Assembly (NCBI RefSeq): GCF_022654015.1
Contig: NZ_CP073063.1
Span: forward strand, 806,001-870,000
Direction of reading: 5' to 3'
Origin: Brevundimonas diminuta
GTDB taxonomy: Bacteria; Pseudomonadota; Alphaproteobacteria; Caulobacterales; Caulobacteraceae
Length of the DNA: 64,000 bases
Shown here: positions 40,074 to 48,549 of the stretch, piece after piece
Position numbering within the stretch: the first letter of the stretch is position 1
How the letters are laid out: every line of letters starts with the position of its first letter
Program-made: the position numbers and the translations under genes
The notes under the pieces: generated by a model
The model's input: only the letters and a program-made list of their open reading frames with translations
Databases searched by the model: none
Told to the model about the DNA's origin: nothing

Positions 40074-40745
40074 ATGCGGATTCTGGTGGTCGAGGATGAC
40101 GCCGAGGCGGCGACCGCCATGGTGCGGGGCCTGTCCGAAGCCGGACATGAGGTCACCCATGCCGTGGACGGCGCCTTTGGTCTGCTGGAGTCGCAAAAGG
40201 GCGGCTACGACGTCTATGTGGTGGACCGCATGATGCCGCGCCTGGATGGCGTCGGCATGGTCGAGACGGTGCGCAAGGGCGGCGATCAGACGCCGGTCCT
40301 GTTCCTGTCGGCCCTGGGCGAGGTCGAGGACCGGGTCACGGGCCTGAAGGCTGGCGCCGACGACTATCTGGTCAAGCCCTACGCCTTCGCCGAACTGATC
40401 GCGCGCGTCGAGGCCCTGGCCCGCCGGCGCGAGACCGGCGGCGTCCAGACCGTGCTCAAGGTCGGAGACCTGGAAATGAACCTGATCGGCCGCACCGTAC
40501 ATCGCGGCACGACCGAGATCGATCTCCAGCCGCGCGAGTTCCAGCTGCTGGAGTTCCTGATGCGCCACGCCGGCCAGTCGGTGACGCGCACCATGCTTCT
40601 GGAAAAGGTCTGGGAATACCATTTCGACCCCCAGACCAACGTCATCGACGTCCACATCAGCCGCCTGCGCTCCAAGATCGACAAGGGCTTCGACCGCGCC
40701 ATGCTGCAGACCGTGCGCGGGGCAGGGTATCGGTTGGAGGCGTGA
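40074..40745 (+). CDS. OmpR-family response regulator
   Basis: Receiver plus winged-helix DNA-binding regulator, 223 aa. Acidic pocket E7-D8-D9, phospho-acceptor D51 in VYVVDRMMPR, and switch Lys in VKPYAF; the DNA-binding domain contains LQPREFQLLEFLMRHAGQSVTRTMLLEKVWEYHFDPQTNVIDVHISRLRSKID, split by a recognition helix typical of the family. The ATG at 40074 follows GGGAGGGG by 5 nt. Its partner is the kinase 376 nt downstream, with a small secreted-protein gene between them. The target genes are unknown; degP and the ccm operon are neighbours. Confidence 0.95.
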   Translation: MRILVVEDDAEAATAMVRGLSEAGHEVTHAVDGAFGLLESQKGGYDVYVVDRMMPRLDGVGMVETVRKGGDQTPVLFLSALGEVEDRVTGLKAGADDYLVKPYAFAELIARVEALARRRETGGVQTVLKVGDLEMNLIGRTVHRGTTEIDLQPREFQLLEFLMRHAGQSVTRTMLLEKVWEYHFDPQTNVIDVHISRLRSKIDKGFDRAMLQTVRGAGYRLEA

Positions 40746-40808
40746 GTATGTTGTTTTTTCCCGCAGACGAAGTATCTTCACGTGCATTGATTGCAACGGG
40801 AGGGTTTT

Positions 40809-40997
40809 GTGAGGAAATATTGCAAATTAGCGCTGGCAGGACTTATTGTCCTCGCCGCTACTGGCGCGCAGGCAGGGCCTTCGGGTCAATACGTGACGGT
40901 CACTGTGACGAGCTGTTGGACTATCCCACTGATAAACGTGAGAGTTTGCGAAACGCACAAAGAGGTTGTAGCGCGCGAGCTTATACGCGAAGGGTAA
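40809..40997 (+). CDS. Small secreted protein between regulator and kinase genes
   Basis: GTG start with GGGAGGG 4 nt upstream. The 62-aa product begins MRKYCKLALAGLIVLAATGAQA, a clear signal peptide with an A-Q-A cleavage site, leaving a mature part of about 40 residues (GPSGQYVTVTVTSCWTIPL.. VRVCETHKEVVARELIREG) with two Cys that could form a disulfide. No family recognised. Composition is AT-rich, like the adjoining first third of the kinase gene and unlike everything else here. Another frame (40749-41119) overlaps but shows no signal or Shine-Dalgarno. The position suggests a function tied to the sensor. Confidence 0.6.
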   Translation: MRKYCKLALAGLIVLAATGAQAGPSGQYVTVTVTSCWTIPLINVRVCETHKEVVARELIREG

Positions 40998-41004
40998 GCG
41001 ACAA

Positions 41005-41041
41005 CTCCCCTTTTTTATCTGAATGGAATAAGAAAGGGGAG
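41005..41041 (+). other. Hairpin between small secreted protein and kinase genes
   Basis: A 9-bp perfect stem CTCCCCTTT/AAAGGGGAG with a 19-nt AT-rich loop. There is no U-tract after it, so it is more likely an RNA stability or attenuation element than a terminator. Confidence 0.35.
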
Positions 41042-41121
41042 GGCTTGCTGTTCACTGCTTATTTTACCAGTAATTTATGTTCCATTCACTTATCATTCGA
41101 AAAATTTAGAAAACAGTAGGG

Positions 41122-42543
41122 ATGAAAATTCCCTCTATACTGCGGCGAACGCCATTTCGTCTTACTTTGCTTTTTCTAGCATTGTTTATTTTGGCTTCAA
41201 GCGCCATTCTCGCTTATGTGTATTTGGCTTCTGCATCAGAAGCGAAATCGCGCGCAACTGAAGACGTCAAAATCGAATTTGATGCAATTTTTTCCATCTA
41301 TAAGACGCGTGGTATTGATGCGTTGAATGCTGGGATGATTGAACGCAGCATAAGAGGTGGTCCTTATCTTTACCTTCTTACAAATCAGAGAGGTGAGATC
41401 GTCACTGGAAATTTGTCTGTTATGCCGTTTGAGCCAAATGAAGTTTCCAGACGTGGTTCTTTGCAATGGGATACATTCTTATTAACGACCACGGATAAAG
41501 ACGGTCATGTTGAAAATCGTCGATCATTAGGCGTGTTGACCCGACTAAGCAGCGGTGAGTTTTTGCTAGTTGGGGAAGATATTGGGACTATTGACGAATA
41601 CCTCTCTCGCCTGACCCAGGCCCTGTGGGGCGCCATGGCTCTGGTCATGTTGCTGGGCCTGGCGGGCGGTCTCTACATCAGCCGGCGGGTCGAAAACGCC
41701 ATGGCCGGGCTGAGCCGGGTCGTTCAGTCGGTGCAGGACGGCGACCTCAAGGTCCGTGCGCCCGTGCGTCACACCGGTGACGAACTGGACGAGCTGGGTC
41801 AGGGGCTGAACACCATGCTGGATCGGCTGGAGGCGTCCATGTCCTCGATCCGCCACGCTGGCGACGCGATCGCCCACGACCTTCGCTCACCCCTGACCCG
41901 GATGCGGGCCAAGCTGGAGGTGGCCCTGATCGATGCCGAAGCCGGCAAGATCGACGGGGTCGACGCCTTGGGCATCGCCCTGGACGAGGCCGACCATCTG
42001 CTGAAGACCTTCAACACCGTCCTGGCCATCGCGAGGCTTCAGGCGGGCGGGGCGCCTGATCCCAAGGTCATGGACGCCTCGGACCTGGCCGCCGACATGG
42101 CCGAGCTTTACGAACCGGCGGCCGAGGACAAGGACATCGACTTCTCGTCCGAGGTCGAAAAGGGGCTGATGATCGAAGGCAACCAGCCCTTCCTGGCCCA
42201 GGCCTTGGCCAACCTGATCGACAACGCCATCAAATACACCCCCGCCGGCGGGGCGGTGAAGCTGCGCGCGCGCCGCCGCTCGTCGGGCGAGATCGAATAT
42301 TCCGTCACCGACACCGGACCAGGCGTGCCCGAGGAGGACCGCGAGCGGGTGGTCCAGCGGTTCGTGCGCCTAGACAACAGCCGCACCGAACCCGGCTCGG
42401 GCCTGGGGCTTTCACTGGTGACGGCGGTGGCGGAGGCCCACGGCGGACGGGTCGTGCTGGACGAAGGCCCCGGCGCCTACGGCGACTTCGGACCGGGGTT
42501 GCGGGTGGCGTTAGTGCTGCCGCCGGCTTCCGCAACAGGCTGA
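41122..42543 (+). CDS. HAMP-type sensor histidine kinase, mosaic composition
   Basis: Partner of the upstream regulator. TM1 is at about residues 12-34, the periplasmic sensor at 35-168, TM2 at 169-190, HAMP at 190-243, H-box HDLRSPLTRMR with phospho-His H252, N-box NLIDNAIKYTP, and G-boxes DTGPGVPEEDR and GSGLGLSLV. The sensor half is AT-rich (nt 41161-41220: 23/60 G+C) and uses rare codons such as TTA, ATA and AAT, whereas from about nt 41600, residue 160, the sequence is GC-rich (nt 41641-41700: 40/60). The change falls at the sensor/TM2 border. This looks like a replaced input domain. The stimulus is unknown. Confidence 0.93.
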   Translation: MKIPSILRRTPFRLTLLFLALFILASSAILAYVYLASASEAKSRATEDVKIEFDAIFSIYKTRGIDALNAGMIERSIRGGPYLYLLTNQRGEIVTGNLSVMPFEPNEVSRRGSLQWDTFLLTTTDKDGHVENRRSLGVLTRLSSGEFLLVGEDIGTIDEYLSRLTQALWGAMALVMLLGLAGGLYISRRVENAMAGLSRVVQSVQDGDLKVRAPVRHTGDELDELGQGLNTMLDRLEASMSSIRHAGDAIAHDLRSPLTRMRAKLEVALIDAEAGKIDGVDALGIALDEADHLLKTFNTVLAIARLQAGGAPDPKVMDASDLAADMAELYEPAAEDKDIDFSSEVEKGLMIEGNQPFLAQALANLIDNAIKYTPAGGAVKLRARRRSSGEIEYSVTDTGPGVPEEDRERVVQRFVRLDNSRTEPGSGLGLSLVTAVAEAHGGRVVLDEGPGAYGDFGPGLRVALVLPPASATG

Positions 42544-42553
42544 TCTCAATATC

Positions 42554-42682
42554 TCCGCTCATCCCCGCGAAAGCGGGGACCCAGTTCTGTGGGCGGTAAG
42601 ACTTGTGAGCGCGTCTTGGATCGTGGTCCAACACTGCGCCGAGCGAAAGCACTGGGTCCCCGCTTTCGCGGGGATGAGCGGA
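42554..42682. repeat. Perfect 32-bp inverted repeat upstream of glnE
   Basis: Arms 42554-42585 and 42651-42682 are perfect inverted copies (TCCGCTCATCCCCGCGAAAG.. and its complement) around 65 nt. Each arm also holds an internal CCCCGC-GAAA-GCGGGG hairpin. The right arm ends at the Shine-Dalgarno GCGGAAG of glnE. Elements of this sequence type are widespread intergenic repeats in Caulobacterales and other Alphaproteobacteria. Confidence 0.9.
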
Positions 42683-42689
42683 AGATGTG

Positions 42690-45620
42690 ATGCCTGAAAC
42701 CAAAACCTCAGCCGCATTCCCGTTGGGGCGCAGCCTCGCCCCCGCCGGCCCGGTTGCGAATCCCGCCGCCGCCGGCCGCCTGCATGAAGCCCTGACCGAG
42801 GCCGCCGACGCTAACGGTTGGCGCGAGACTCTGGACGTCGCCTGGCCCGCCCTGGCCCCCGTCGCTGGCGCCTCGCCCTATCTCGCCGGTCTGATGCGGC
42901 GTCGCCTCGCCCATCTGCGAAGCCTGCTGGAAGCCGATCCAGCCGAGGCGCTGGAGCGGATCATTCGTGACACGGACGCGCTGGACGCCGAGCCGGACGC
43001 GGTCCGTGCTCCGCTACGCGTGCTGAAGGCCGACCTGCACCTGCTGACCGCCCTGGCCGATCTGGGCGGGGTTTGGGATCTGGATCAGGTCACCGACGCC
43101 CTGTCTCGCTTCGCCGACGCCTCTTGCCGGGCGGCCCTGCGCGCCGTCGCCGCCGAACAGAGGGTGCGCGGCCGACTGATCTCGCCGCCCGGCGATCCGC
43201 GCGGGCCCATCCCCGGCCTGTTCGGCCTGGCCATGGGAAAGCATGGCGCCAACGAACTGAACTATTCGTCCGACATCGACATCTCCCTCTTCTTCGAGCC
43301 GCGCCTGATGGGCCTGGCCCTGCGCGAGGGCGAAGAGATGCAGGACTTCGCCAATCGCGTCGGCAAGGGGATCGCCACCCTGCTGACCGAGCGGACGGGC
43401 GACGGCTATGTCTTCCGCGTCGATCTGCGGCTGCGGCCCGATCCGTCCTCGACCCCGCCCGTCGTCGCCGGGCCGATGGCCCTGGCCTACTATGAGAGCG
43501 TCGGCCAGAACTGGGAGCGGGCGGCCTTCATCAAGGCGCGGCCGGTCCTGGGCGACATGCGCGCGGCGGGCCGGTTCCTGAAGGCCATGATCCCCTTCAT
43601 CTGGCGGCGCAGCTTGGACTACGCGGCCGTACTCGACATCCAATCGATCAAGAAACAGATCCACGTCCACAAGACGGGCGAGGGGCTGCAGGCCGCCGGG
43701 GCCAATCTGAAGCTGGGTCGCGGCGGCATCCGCGAGATCGAATTCTACGCCCAGACCCAGCAGCTGATCCTGGGCGGCCGCGATCCGGCCTTACGCAAGC
43801 CCCGCACGCTGGAGGCGTTGAAGGCCCTGGCCGACGCGCGCCATGTGCCCCAGGCGGTCTGCGAGGAACTGTCCGCCGCCTATGTCGAGTTGCGCGGGCT
43901 GGAGCACCGCGTGCAGATGCTCGACGACGAACAAACCCACCGCCTGCCCGAGGACGCCGAACATCGCGCCGCCGTCGCTGCGCTTGACGGTTCCGCCGAT
44001 CTGACGGCCTTCGACGCCCGGGTCGAGGCCCTGCTGGCGCGGGTCAACGCCCGCTATGGCGAACTGTTCGAGGGCGGCGAAGATCTGGACTCCCGCTACG
44101 GCAGCCTGGTCTTCACCGGGGTCGAGAACGATCCCGAGACGCTGGAGACCCTGCGTCGCATGGGTTTTTCCGAGGCGCCGTCGGTCGCCGATACGATCCG
44201 CACCTGGCACCATGGCCGCATCCCGGCGACACGCACGGCGCGGGGCCGCGAACTGTTCACCCGCCTGGCCCCGCGCCTGCTGGAGGCCCTGGCCCGATCC
44301 GGCGCGCCCGACGAGGCGTTCCGGCGTTTCGCCGTCTTCTTCTCCGGCCTGGCGGCGGGGGTTCAGGTTCAGGCCCTGTTCCTGAACCAGCCCAAACTGT
44401 TCGAGATGGTGCTGGGCGTCATGGCCTTTGCGCCGCGTCTGGCCCTGACCCTTGGCCGGCAACCGGCGGCGCTGGATGGCGTGCTGGACGCCCGCTTCCT
44501 GGTCGATCTGTCCGAAGAGACCGGCCTGACCGAACAGATGCTGCGCGAGGCCGGCGAGACCGAGGATTTCGAGGGGGCCATGAACGCCGTGCGCCGCCTG
44601 CACCGCGAGCAGATGTTCCGCATCGGCATCCACGCCCTGACCGGCCGGGCGGGGGCAGAGGCGGCGGGCCGCGCCTACGCCGCCCTGGCCGACGCCGCCA
44701 TGCGCACCCTGTCGCCCGCCGCCCTGGCCGAGACCGAACGGCTGGGCGGCGCCTTCCCCGGCGCGGTGGCGGTGGTCGCCTTGGGCAAGGCCGGTTCGCG
44801 CGAGATGACGGCCGGATCGGACCTGGATCTGATGACCCTGTACGAGGCACCGCCCGAGGCGACCTCCGAGATCAAGGGCTGGACCGCCGACGTCTTCTAC
44901 GCCCGCTTCACCCAGCGGCTGATCGCGGCCCTGTCGGCGCATACGGCGGAAGGCGGCCTCTATGAGGTGGACATGCGCCTGCGCCCCACCGGCTCCAAGG
45001 GGCCGGTGTCGGTGCGGCTGAAGGCGTTCGACGCCTATTACGCCAAGGAGGCCGAGACCTGGGAGTTCATGGTTCTGACCCGCGCCCGCGTGGTCTGGGC
45101 CAGCGATCCCAAGTTCGGCGCCCAGGTTTCGGCGGCCATTGAGGCCGCCCTGCGTCGCCCGCGTCCCGGCGTCGATATCGCCGCCGATGTCCGAAAGATG
45201 CGTAGCCTTATGGATCGCGAGCGTCGCCCGCACGGCTTCTGGGATCTGAAGCTGTCGCCGGGCGGACAGGTGGACGCCGAGTTCGCCGCTCAGTTCCGCC
45301 AGCTTCAGGCGGCCGCCATCGGCGAGCCCTTGACCCTGTCGACGCTGGAGGCCCTGCACGACGACCCGGTCCTGGCCGAGGCCTGGCGCGTGCAGCAGCG
45401 TCTGGCCCATCTTCTGGCCGCCGCCTTCGAGGGGCGGGTCGATCCGGAGGGCGAACCCGGCGTCTTCCAGCTGCGCCTGGCCGAGGCCGCCGGCGCGCCG
45501 GACTTCGACACGCTGAAGACCGAGCTGACCGACCTGCGCGCGCGGGCGCGAAAGGCCTTCGAGCGTGCGGTTCCAGCAGGCCGCGACGGAGAATCCGCAA
45601 CGCCGCGTTCAATCTCCTGA
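42690..45620 (+). CDS. glnE: Glutamine synthetase adenylyltransferase/deadenylylase
   Basis: Bifunctional nucleotidyltransferase that adenylylates glutamine synthetase (C-terminal half) and removes AMP phosphorolytically (N-terminal half) in response to PII. Two active-site motifs of the GSxxDxD type are visible: SSDIDISLFFE in the N-terminal domain (about residues 191-201) and GSDLDLMTLYE in the C-terminal domain (about 709-719), separated by a helical regulatory region. At 976 aa it has the full two-domain length. The ATG at 42690 follows GCGGAAG by 5 nt; a GTG just before it is the alternative. Confidence 0.96.
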   Translation: MPETKTSAAFPLGRSLAPAGPVANPAAAGRLHEALTEAADANGWRETLDVAWPALAPVAGASPYLAGLMRRRLAHLRSLLEADPAEALERIIRDTDALDAEPDAVRAPLRVLKADLHLLTALADLGGVWDLDQVTDALSRFADASCRAALRAVAAEQRVRGRLISPPGDPRGPIPGLFGLAMGKHGANELNYSSDIDISLFFEPRLMGLALREGEEMQDFANRVGKGIATLLTERTGDGYVFRVDLRLRPDPSSTPPVVAGPMALAYYESVGQNWERAAFIKARPVLGDMRAAGRFLKAMIPFIWRRSLDYAAVLDIQSIKKQIHVHKTGEGLQAAGANLKLGRGGIREIEFYAQTQQLILGGRDPALRKPRTLEALKALADARHVPQAVCEELSAAYVELRGLEHRVQMLDDEQTHRLPEDAEHRAAVAALDGSADLTAFDARVEALLARVNARYGELFEGGEDLDSRYGSLVFTGVENDPETLETLRRMGFSEAPSVADTIRTWHHGRIPATRTARGRELFTRLAPRLLEALARSGAPDEAFRRFAVFFSGLAAGVQVQALFLNQPKLFEMVLGVMAFAPRLALTLGRQPAALDGVLDARFLVDLSEETGLTEQMLREAGETEDFEGAMNAVRRLHREQMFRIGIHALTGRAGAEAAGRAYAALADAAMRTLSPAALAETERLGGAFPGAVAVVALGKAGSREMTAGSDLDLMTLYEAPPEATSEIKGWTADVFYARFTQRLIAALSAHTAEGGLYEVDMRLRPTGSKGPVSVRLKAFDAYYAKEAETWEFMVLTRARVVWASDPKFGAQVSAAIEAALRRPRPGVDIAADVRKMRSLMDRERRPHGFWDLKLSPGGQVDAEFAAQFRQLQAAAIGEPLTLSTLEALHDDPVLAEAWRVQQRLAHLLAAAFEGRVDPEGEPGVFQLRLAEAAGAPDFDTLKTELTDLRARARKAFERAVPAGRDGESATPRSIS

Positions 45621-45667
45621 CAGGGCAATGTCGAAGGGCGCCGAACGCGCCCGTGGAGATGATCGAG

Positions 45668-46309
45668 ATGAGAAAGACCTTTCTGACCGGCCTGGGCGTC
45701 ATCGCTCTGGCCGCCGCCGCCGGCGCCGCGACCGCACAGGTTCCGCCGGCTCCCGCCGAGGGCGCCCCCGCGCCGCATCATGTGCGCGCGGATCCGAACC
45801 GCCAGATCACCCGCGCCGAGTTCGTCGATGCGCGCATCGCGCGCCTGACGGCGCTCGATACGAACCGCGACGGCTCGGTCAGCCCCGAAGAACGCGCCGC
45901 CGCCATGCAGGCCCGTCGCGCCGAACGCGCGGGCGACCGCTTCGCCAAGCTGGATGCGAACGGCGACGGTTCCATCAGCCGCGCCGAGTTCGACGCCGGC
46001 CATGCCGCACGCCCGGATCGCGGTCCGCGCGCGGAGCGCGCCGGTCATCGTGAGGGTCGTCGCGGCGGCGCACATCACGCCATGCGCGGACAAGGCCGCG
46101 AACGCGGGCCGGTGGTGATCGCCGAAGCCTCCGCCAAGCTGGGCGAGCAGTTCGACAAGATGGACGCCAACCGCGACGGCGTGATCTCCGCCGACGAGCG
46201 CCGGGCGGCCATGTCCGCGCAGCGTGAGCAACGGCAGGAACGCCGCGCGGCCCGCCAGGCGCAGCGTCCGGTACAACAACCCGCTTCCCCCGTCCCGGCT
46301 TCGGAGTAA
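45668..46309 (+). CDS. Exported EF-hand protein
   Basis: Signal peptide MRKTFLTGLGVIALAAAAGAATA and a mature protein of about 190 residues rich in Arg, Ala and Glu. Three Ca-binding loops of the DxNxDG type are visible: DTNRDGSVSPEE, DANGDGSISRAE and DANRDGVISADE; the third lies after a His/Arg/Gly-rich linker. It is thus a periplasmic calcium-binding candidate. It lies 65 nt upstream of an ECF sigma factor gene in the same direction and may belong to that module. The start could also be the ATG at 45659. The function is unknown. Confidence 0.85.
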   Translation: MRKTFLTGLGVIALAAAAGAATAQVPPAPAEGAPAPHHVRADPNRQITRAEFVDARIARLTALDTNRDGSVSPEERAAAMQARRAERAGDRFAKLDANGDGSISRAEFDAGHAARPDRGPRAERAGHREGRRGGAHHAMRGQGRERGPVVIAEASAKLGEQFDKMDANRDGVISADERRAAMSAQREQRQERRAARQAQRPVQQPASPVPASE

Positions 46310-46374
46310 GACGGTGTCGGGGTCGGCCGTCGTGAACGCACCGGTCCCTTTCGTCAGCAGCGGAAGAGGCAGGT

Positions 46375-46947
46375 TTGGTCGCGATCGTCGACCCCGACGA
46401 GGATCTGGTGCGGCGCGTGGGGCAAGGCGACCCGGCGGCGGCGCAGACGCTCGTCTCGCGCAAGCTGCCGCGCATCCTGTCGCTGGCCCAGCGGATGCTG
46501 GGCGATGCCGTCGAGGCCGAGGACGTGGCCCAGGAGACCATGCTCAAAGCCTGGCGTCAGGCGCCCAGATGGACGCCCGGCAAGGCCCGGTTCGACACCT
46601 GGCTGCACCGGGTCGCGCTGAACCTCTGTTACGATCGGCTGAGGCGTCGGCGCGAAATCCCGACCGACACGCCGCCGGATCGTCCCGACGAAGGCCCGGC
46701 GCCGGATCGCGGTCTGTTGGCGGCCGAGACGGGCGTGCGGGTCACGGCGGCCCTGAAACGGCTGCCGGACCGACAGCGCGAGGCCATCGTCCTGTGCCAT
46801 TATCAGGATCTGTCGAATATCTATGCGGCGGCCCTGATGGAGATCAGCGTCGAGGCGCTGGAGAGTTTGTTGTCGCGCGGTCGTCGCGCATTGCGTCTGG
46901 CCCTTTCGGACATCGGTCCGGGGTCGATTAGAGGAGACGGACGATGA
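46375..46947 (+). CDS. ECF-type RNA polymerase sigma factor
   Basis: 190-aa sigma-70 family factor with only region 2 (DLVRRVGQGDPAAAQTLVSR..GDAVEAEDVAQETMLKAWRQ) and region 4 (LPDRQREAIVLCHYQDLSNIYAAALMEISVEALESLLSRGRRALR), the ECF plan. The sequence DVAQETMLKAWR is the typical core-binding segment. It starts with TTG at 46375 behind a GGAAGAGGCAGG purine run. The ATG of the following gene overlaps its stop (ATGA), indicating coupling to its probable anti-sigma factor. The regulon is unknown. Confidence 0.92.
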   Translation: MVAIVDPDEDLVRRVGQGDPAAAQTLVSRKLPRILSLAQRMLGDAVEAEDVAQETMLKAWRQAPRWTPGKARFDTWLHRVALNLCYDRLRRRREIPTDTPPDRPDEGPAPDRGLLAAETGVRVTAALKRLPDRQREAIVLCHYQDLSNIYAAALMEISVEALESLLSRGRRALRLALSDIGPGSIRGDGR

Positions 46948-47345
46948 AGGCGGAACGGTTGCACGAACTGGCGGACGCCTATGGCGCCGACCTGCGTCGG
47001 TGGCCCGCGTCCGAGCGCGCCTTCGCCGAAAGCCTGATCGCCGCCGATCCGTCGCTGAAGGCGGTGCTGGATCAGGCTGCCGCTTTGGACGCTCTGCTCG
47101 ACGCCGCGCCCAGACCTGTCCCGTCCGCCGCCCTGACCGCGCGCATCCTTGCGGCTGCGCCCCGGGCGAAAAACCGTCTGGGCAAGGCGATCTGGTATCT
47201 CGGCGCCGGTTGGGCCGCCGCGGCCTGTGCGGGCGTGGTCGCCGGCGTCGGCCTGACCACCCATCTGACCGCCGACGCGCGCGCCGATGCGGTGCTTTAT
47301 CAATCCTCGCTGACGGGCGTGGATGACACGGAATTGCTGGGATGA
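46944..47345 (+). CDS. Probable anti-sigma factor, single-pass
   Basis: 133-aa protein with a soluble N-terminal part (HELADAYGADLRRWPASERAFAESLIAADPSL) and one membrane helix IWYLGAGWAAAACAGVVAGVGL at about 83-105. The size, topology and position immediately after an ECF sigma gene fit an anti-sigma factor, but I see no zinc-binding HxxxCxxC motif, so it is not of the ZAS type. The N-terminal RWPxxxRA sequence is common in alphaproteobacterial proteins at this position. Coupled by overlaps to genes on both sides. Confidence 0.7.
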   Translation: MKAERLHELADAYGADLRRWPASERAFAESLIAADPSLKAVLDQAAALDALLDAAPRPVPSAALTARILAAAPRAKNRLGKAIWYLGAGWAAAACAGVVAGVGLTTHLTADARADAVLYQSSLTGVDDTELLG

Positions 47346-47854
47346 CGTCCAAGAGCCTGAAGATCGCCCTGGCCGTCTCGGTGGCCCTGAACCTGTTCGC
47401 CGTAGCGGGCGGGGTCACCTATGTCGTCAATCGCGACCGGATCGAACGCCGGATCGAGGACCAACGCCGTCCGGGCCGCGAGGGACCGCTGGCCGAGGTG
47501 CTGGCCGATCTGGATCCGGCCGTGCGCCAGCGCGTGCGCACCGCGCTGCGAGAATCGGCCCTGGCGGCGCGTCCTGATTTCGAGGCGGCCCGCGCCGCCC
47601 GGCGCGAGGCCATCGACATCGCCGGTCAGCCGACCCTGGACGCGGCCCGGGTCGAAAGCCTGCTGGAACAGTCCAGGGCCGCCGAGATGCGGGGCCGCAC
47701 CCGCCTGGAAAACGGCGCGGTCGCCGTGCTGGCGACGCTGACGCCGGAGGAGCGCAAGGCCCTGGCCCCGATCCTTCAGCGTAAGGGCAATGCTCGTCGC
47801 GCCGCAGCCCACGGGCCGGATCGCCGTCAGCCGGACGACCGCGCGCCCCGCTGA
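47342..47854 (+). CDS. Periplasmic heavy-metal-sensor-like protein (CpxP/Spy-like)
   Basis: 170-aa protein with an N-terminal signal anchor (LKIALAVSVALNLFAVAGGVTYVV) and a helical, Arg/Glu-rich periplasmic domain. VRQRVRTALRESALAARPDFEAARAARREAIDIAG and LTPEERKALAPILQR match the periplasmic heavy-metal sensor (RsxA/CnrX, Spy-related) family. Such proteins sense stress or metals and act on a sigma/anti-sigma pair. Its ATG overlaps the stop of the putative anti-sigma gene. Whether it binds metal cannot be told. Confidence 0.82.
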   Translation: MTSKSLKIALAVSVALNLFAVAGGVTYVVNRDRIERRIEDQRRPGREGPLAEVLADLDPAVRQRVRTALRESALAARPDFEAARAARREAIDIAGQPTLDAARVESLLEQSRAAEMRGRTRLENGAVAVLATLTPEERKALAPILQRKGNARRAAAHGPDRRQPDDRAPR

Positions 47855-47868
47855 CGGCGCTTGGGCGC

Positions 47869-48549
47869 TCAGCCCTTCCTGGACGCGCGGAAGGCGGCGA
47901 CGGCGTTCACCGCCGAGCGCACAGACGCCTCGATGGCGGCCCAGTCGCCCGACTTGACGGCGTCATCGGTCACCAGTTTGGACCCCATCCCCGCCGCGAC
48001 GATGCCCGCGCCGAACCATTTGGCGATCGACGCCTCGTCCGGATCGACGCCGCCCGTGGGCATGATCTTGACCCAGGGCATCGGCCCCTTGACCGCCTTG
48101 ACGAAGTCCGGGCCGCCGACCGACGAGCCGGGGAACAGTTTGACGATGTCGCAGCCCAGTTCGTGCGCCTCGCCGATGTCGGTCACCGACCCGCAGCCGG
48201 GGAAATAGGCGACCATGCGACGGTTGCAGACCTTGGCCACGTCGGGGATCAGGCAGGGGCTGACCACGAACCGCGCGCCCCGGTTCAGATAAAGCGAGGC
48301 CGTGCCCGCATCGACGACCGAACCGATGCCCAAGACGACGTTGGGGTCGGTCTTGATCAGTTCGCGATTGATCTCGCCGAACAGGTCGCAGGCGAAGTCG
48401 CCGCGATTGGTGAACTCGACCACCGGCGCCCCGCCGCGCGCGCAGGCGCGAATGACGTTCAGACTGACCTCGGCGTCGGGATGATAGAAGACCGGGCACA
48501 CGCCCTGGGTCTGAAGCGCCTGAAGCACGCTGACGCGATCATGGGCCAT
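47869..48549 (-). CDS. eda: KDPG/KHG aldolase
   Basis: Last step of the Entner-Doudoroff pathway: splits 2-keto-3-deoxy-6-phosphogluconate into pyruvate and glyceraldehyde 3-phosphate. It is a class I TIM-barrel aldolase with general-base E45 (VVEFTNRG) and Schiff-base lysine K137 (DIVKLFPGS). The segment YFPGCGSVTDIGEA replaces the usual TPGxxTPTE, so it is a divergent subgroup that could prefer KHG or a related substrate. The start is the ATG at 48549 (226 aa); upstream frame lacks homology. The other pathway genes are 4-10 kb away on the same strand. Confidence 0.88.
   Translation of the reverse strand: MAHDRVSVLQALQTQGVCPVFYHPDAEVSLNVIRACARGGAPVVEFTNRGDFACDLFGEINRELIKTDPNVVLGIGSVVDAGTASLYLNRGARFVVSPCLIPDVAKVCNRRMVAYFPGCGSVTDIGEAHELGCDIVKLFPGSSVGGPDFVKAVKGPMPWVKIMPTGGVDPDEASIAKWFGAGIVAAGMGSKLVTDDAVKSGDWAAIEASVRSAVNAVAAFRASRKG

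Noticed and set aside
40749..41119. 125-aa frame overlapping the small secreted-protein gene
   Set aside because: No Shine-Dalgarno, no domain or signal peptide; the overlapping 62-aa frame has both.
42554..42682. Inverted repeat as a CRISPR or insertion-sequence end
   Set aside because: Only two arms, no spacers, no transposase, and no target-site duplication seen; better explained as an intergenic palindromic repeat.
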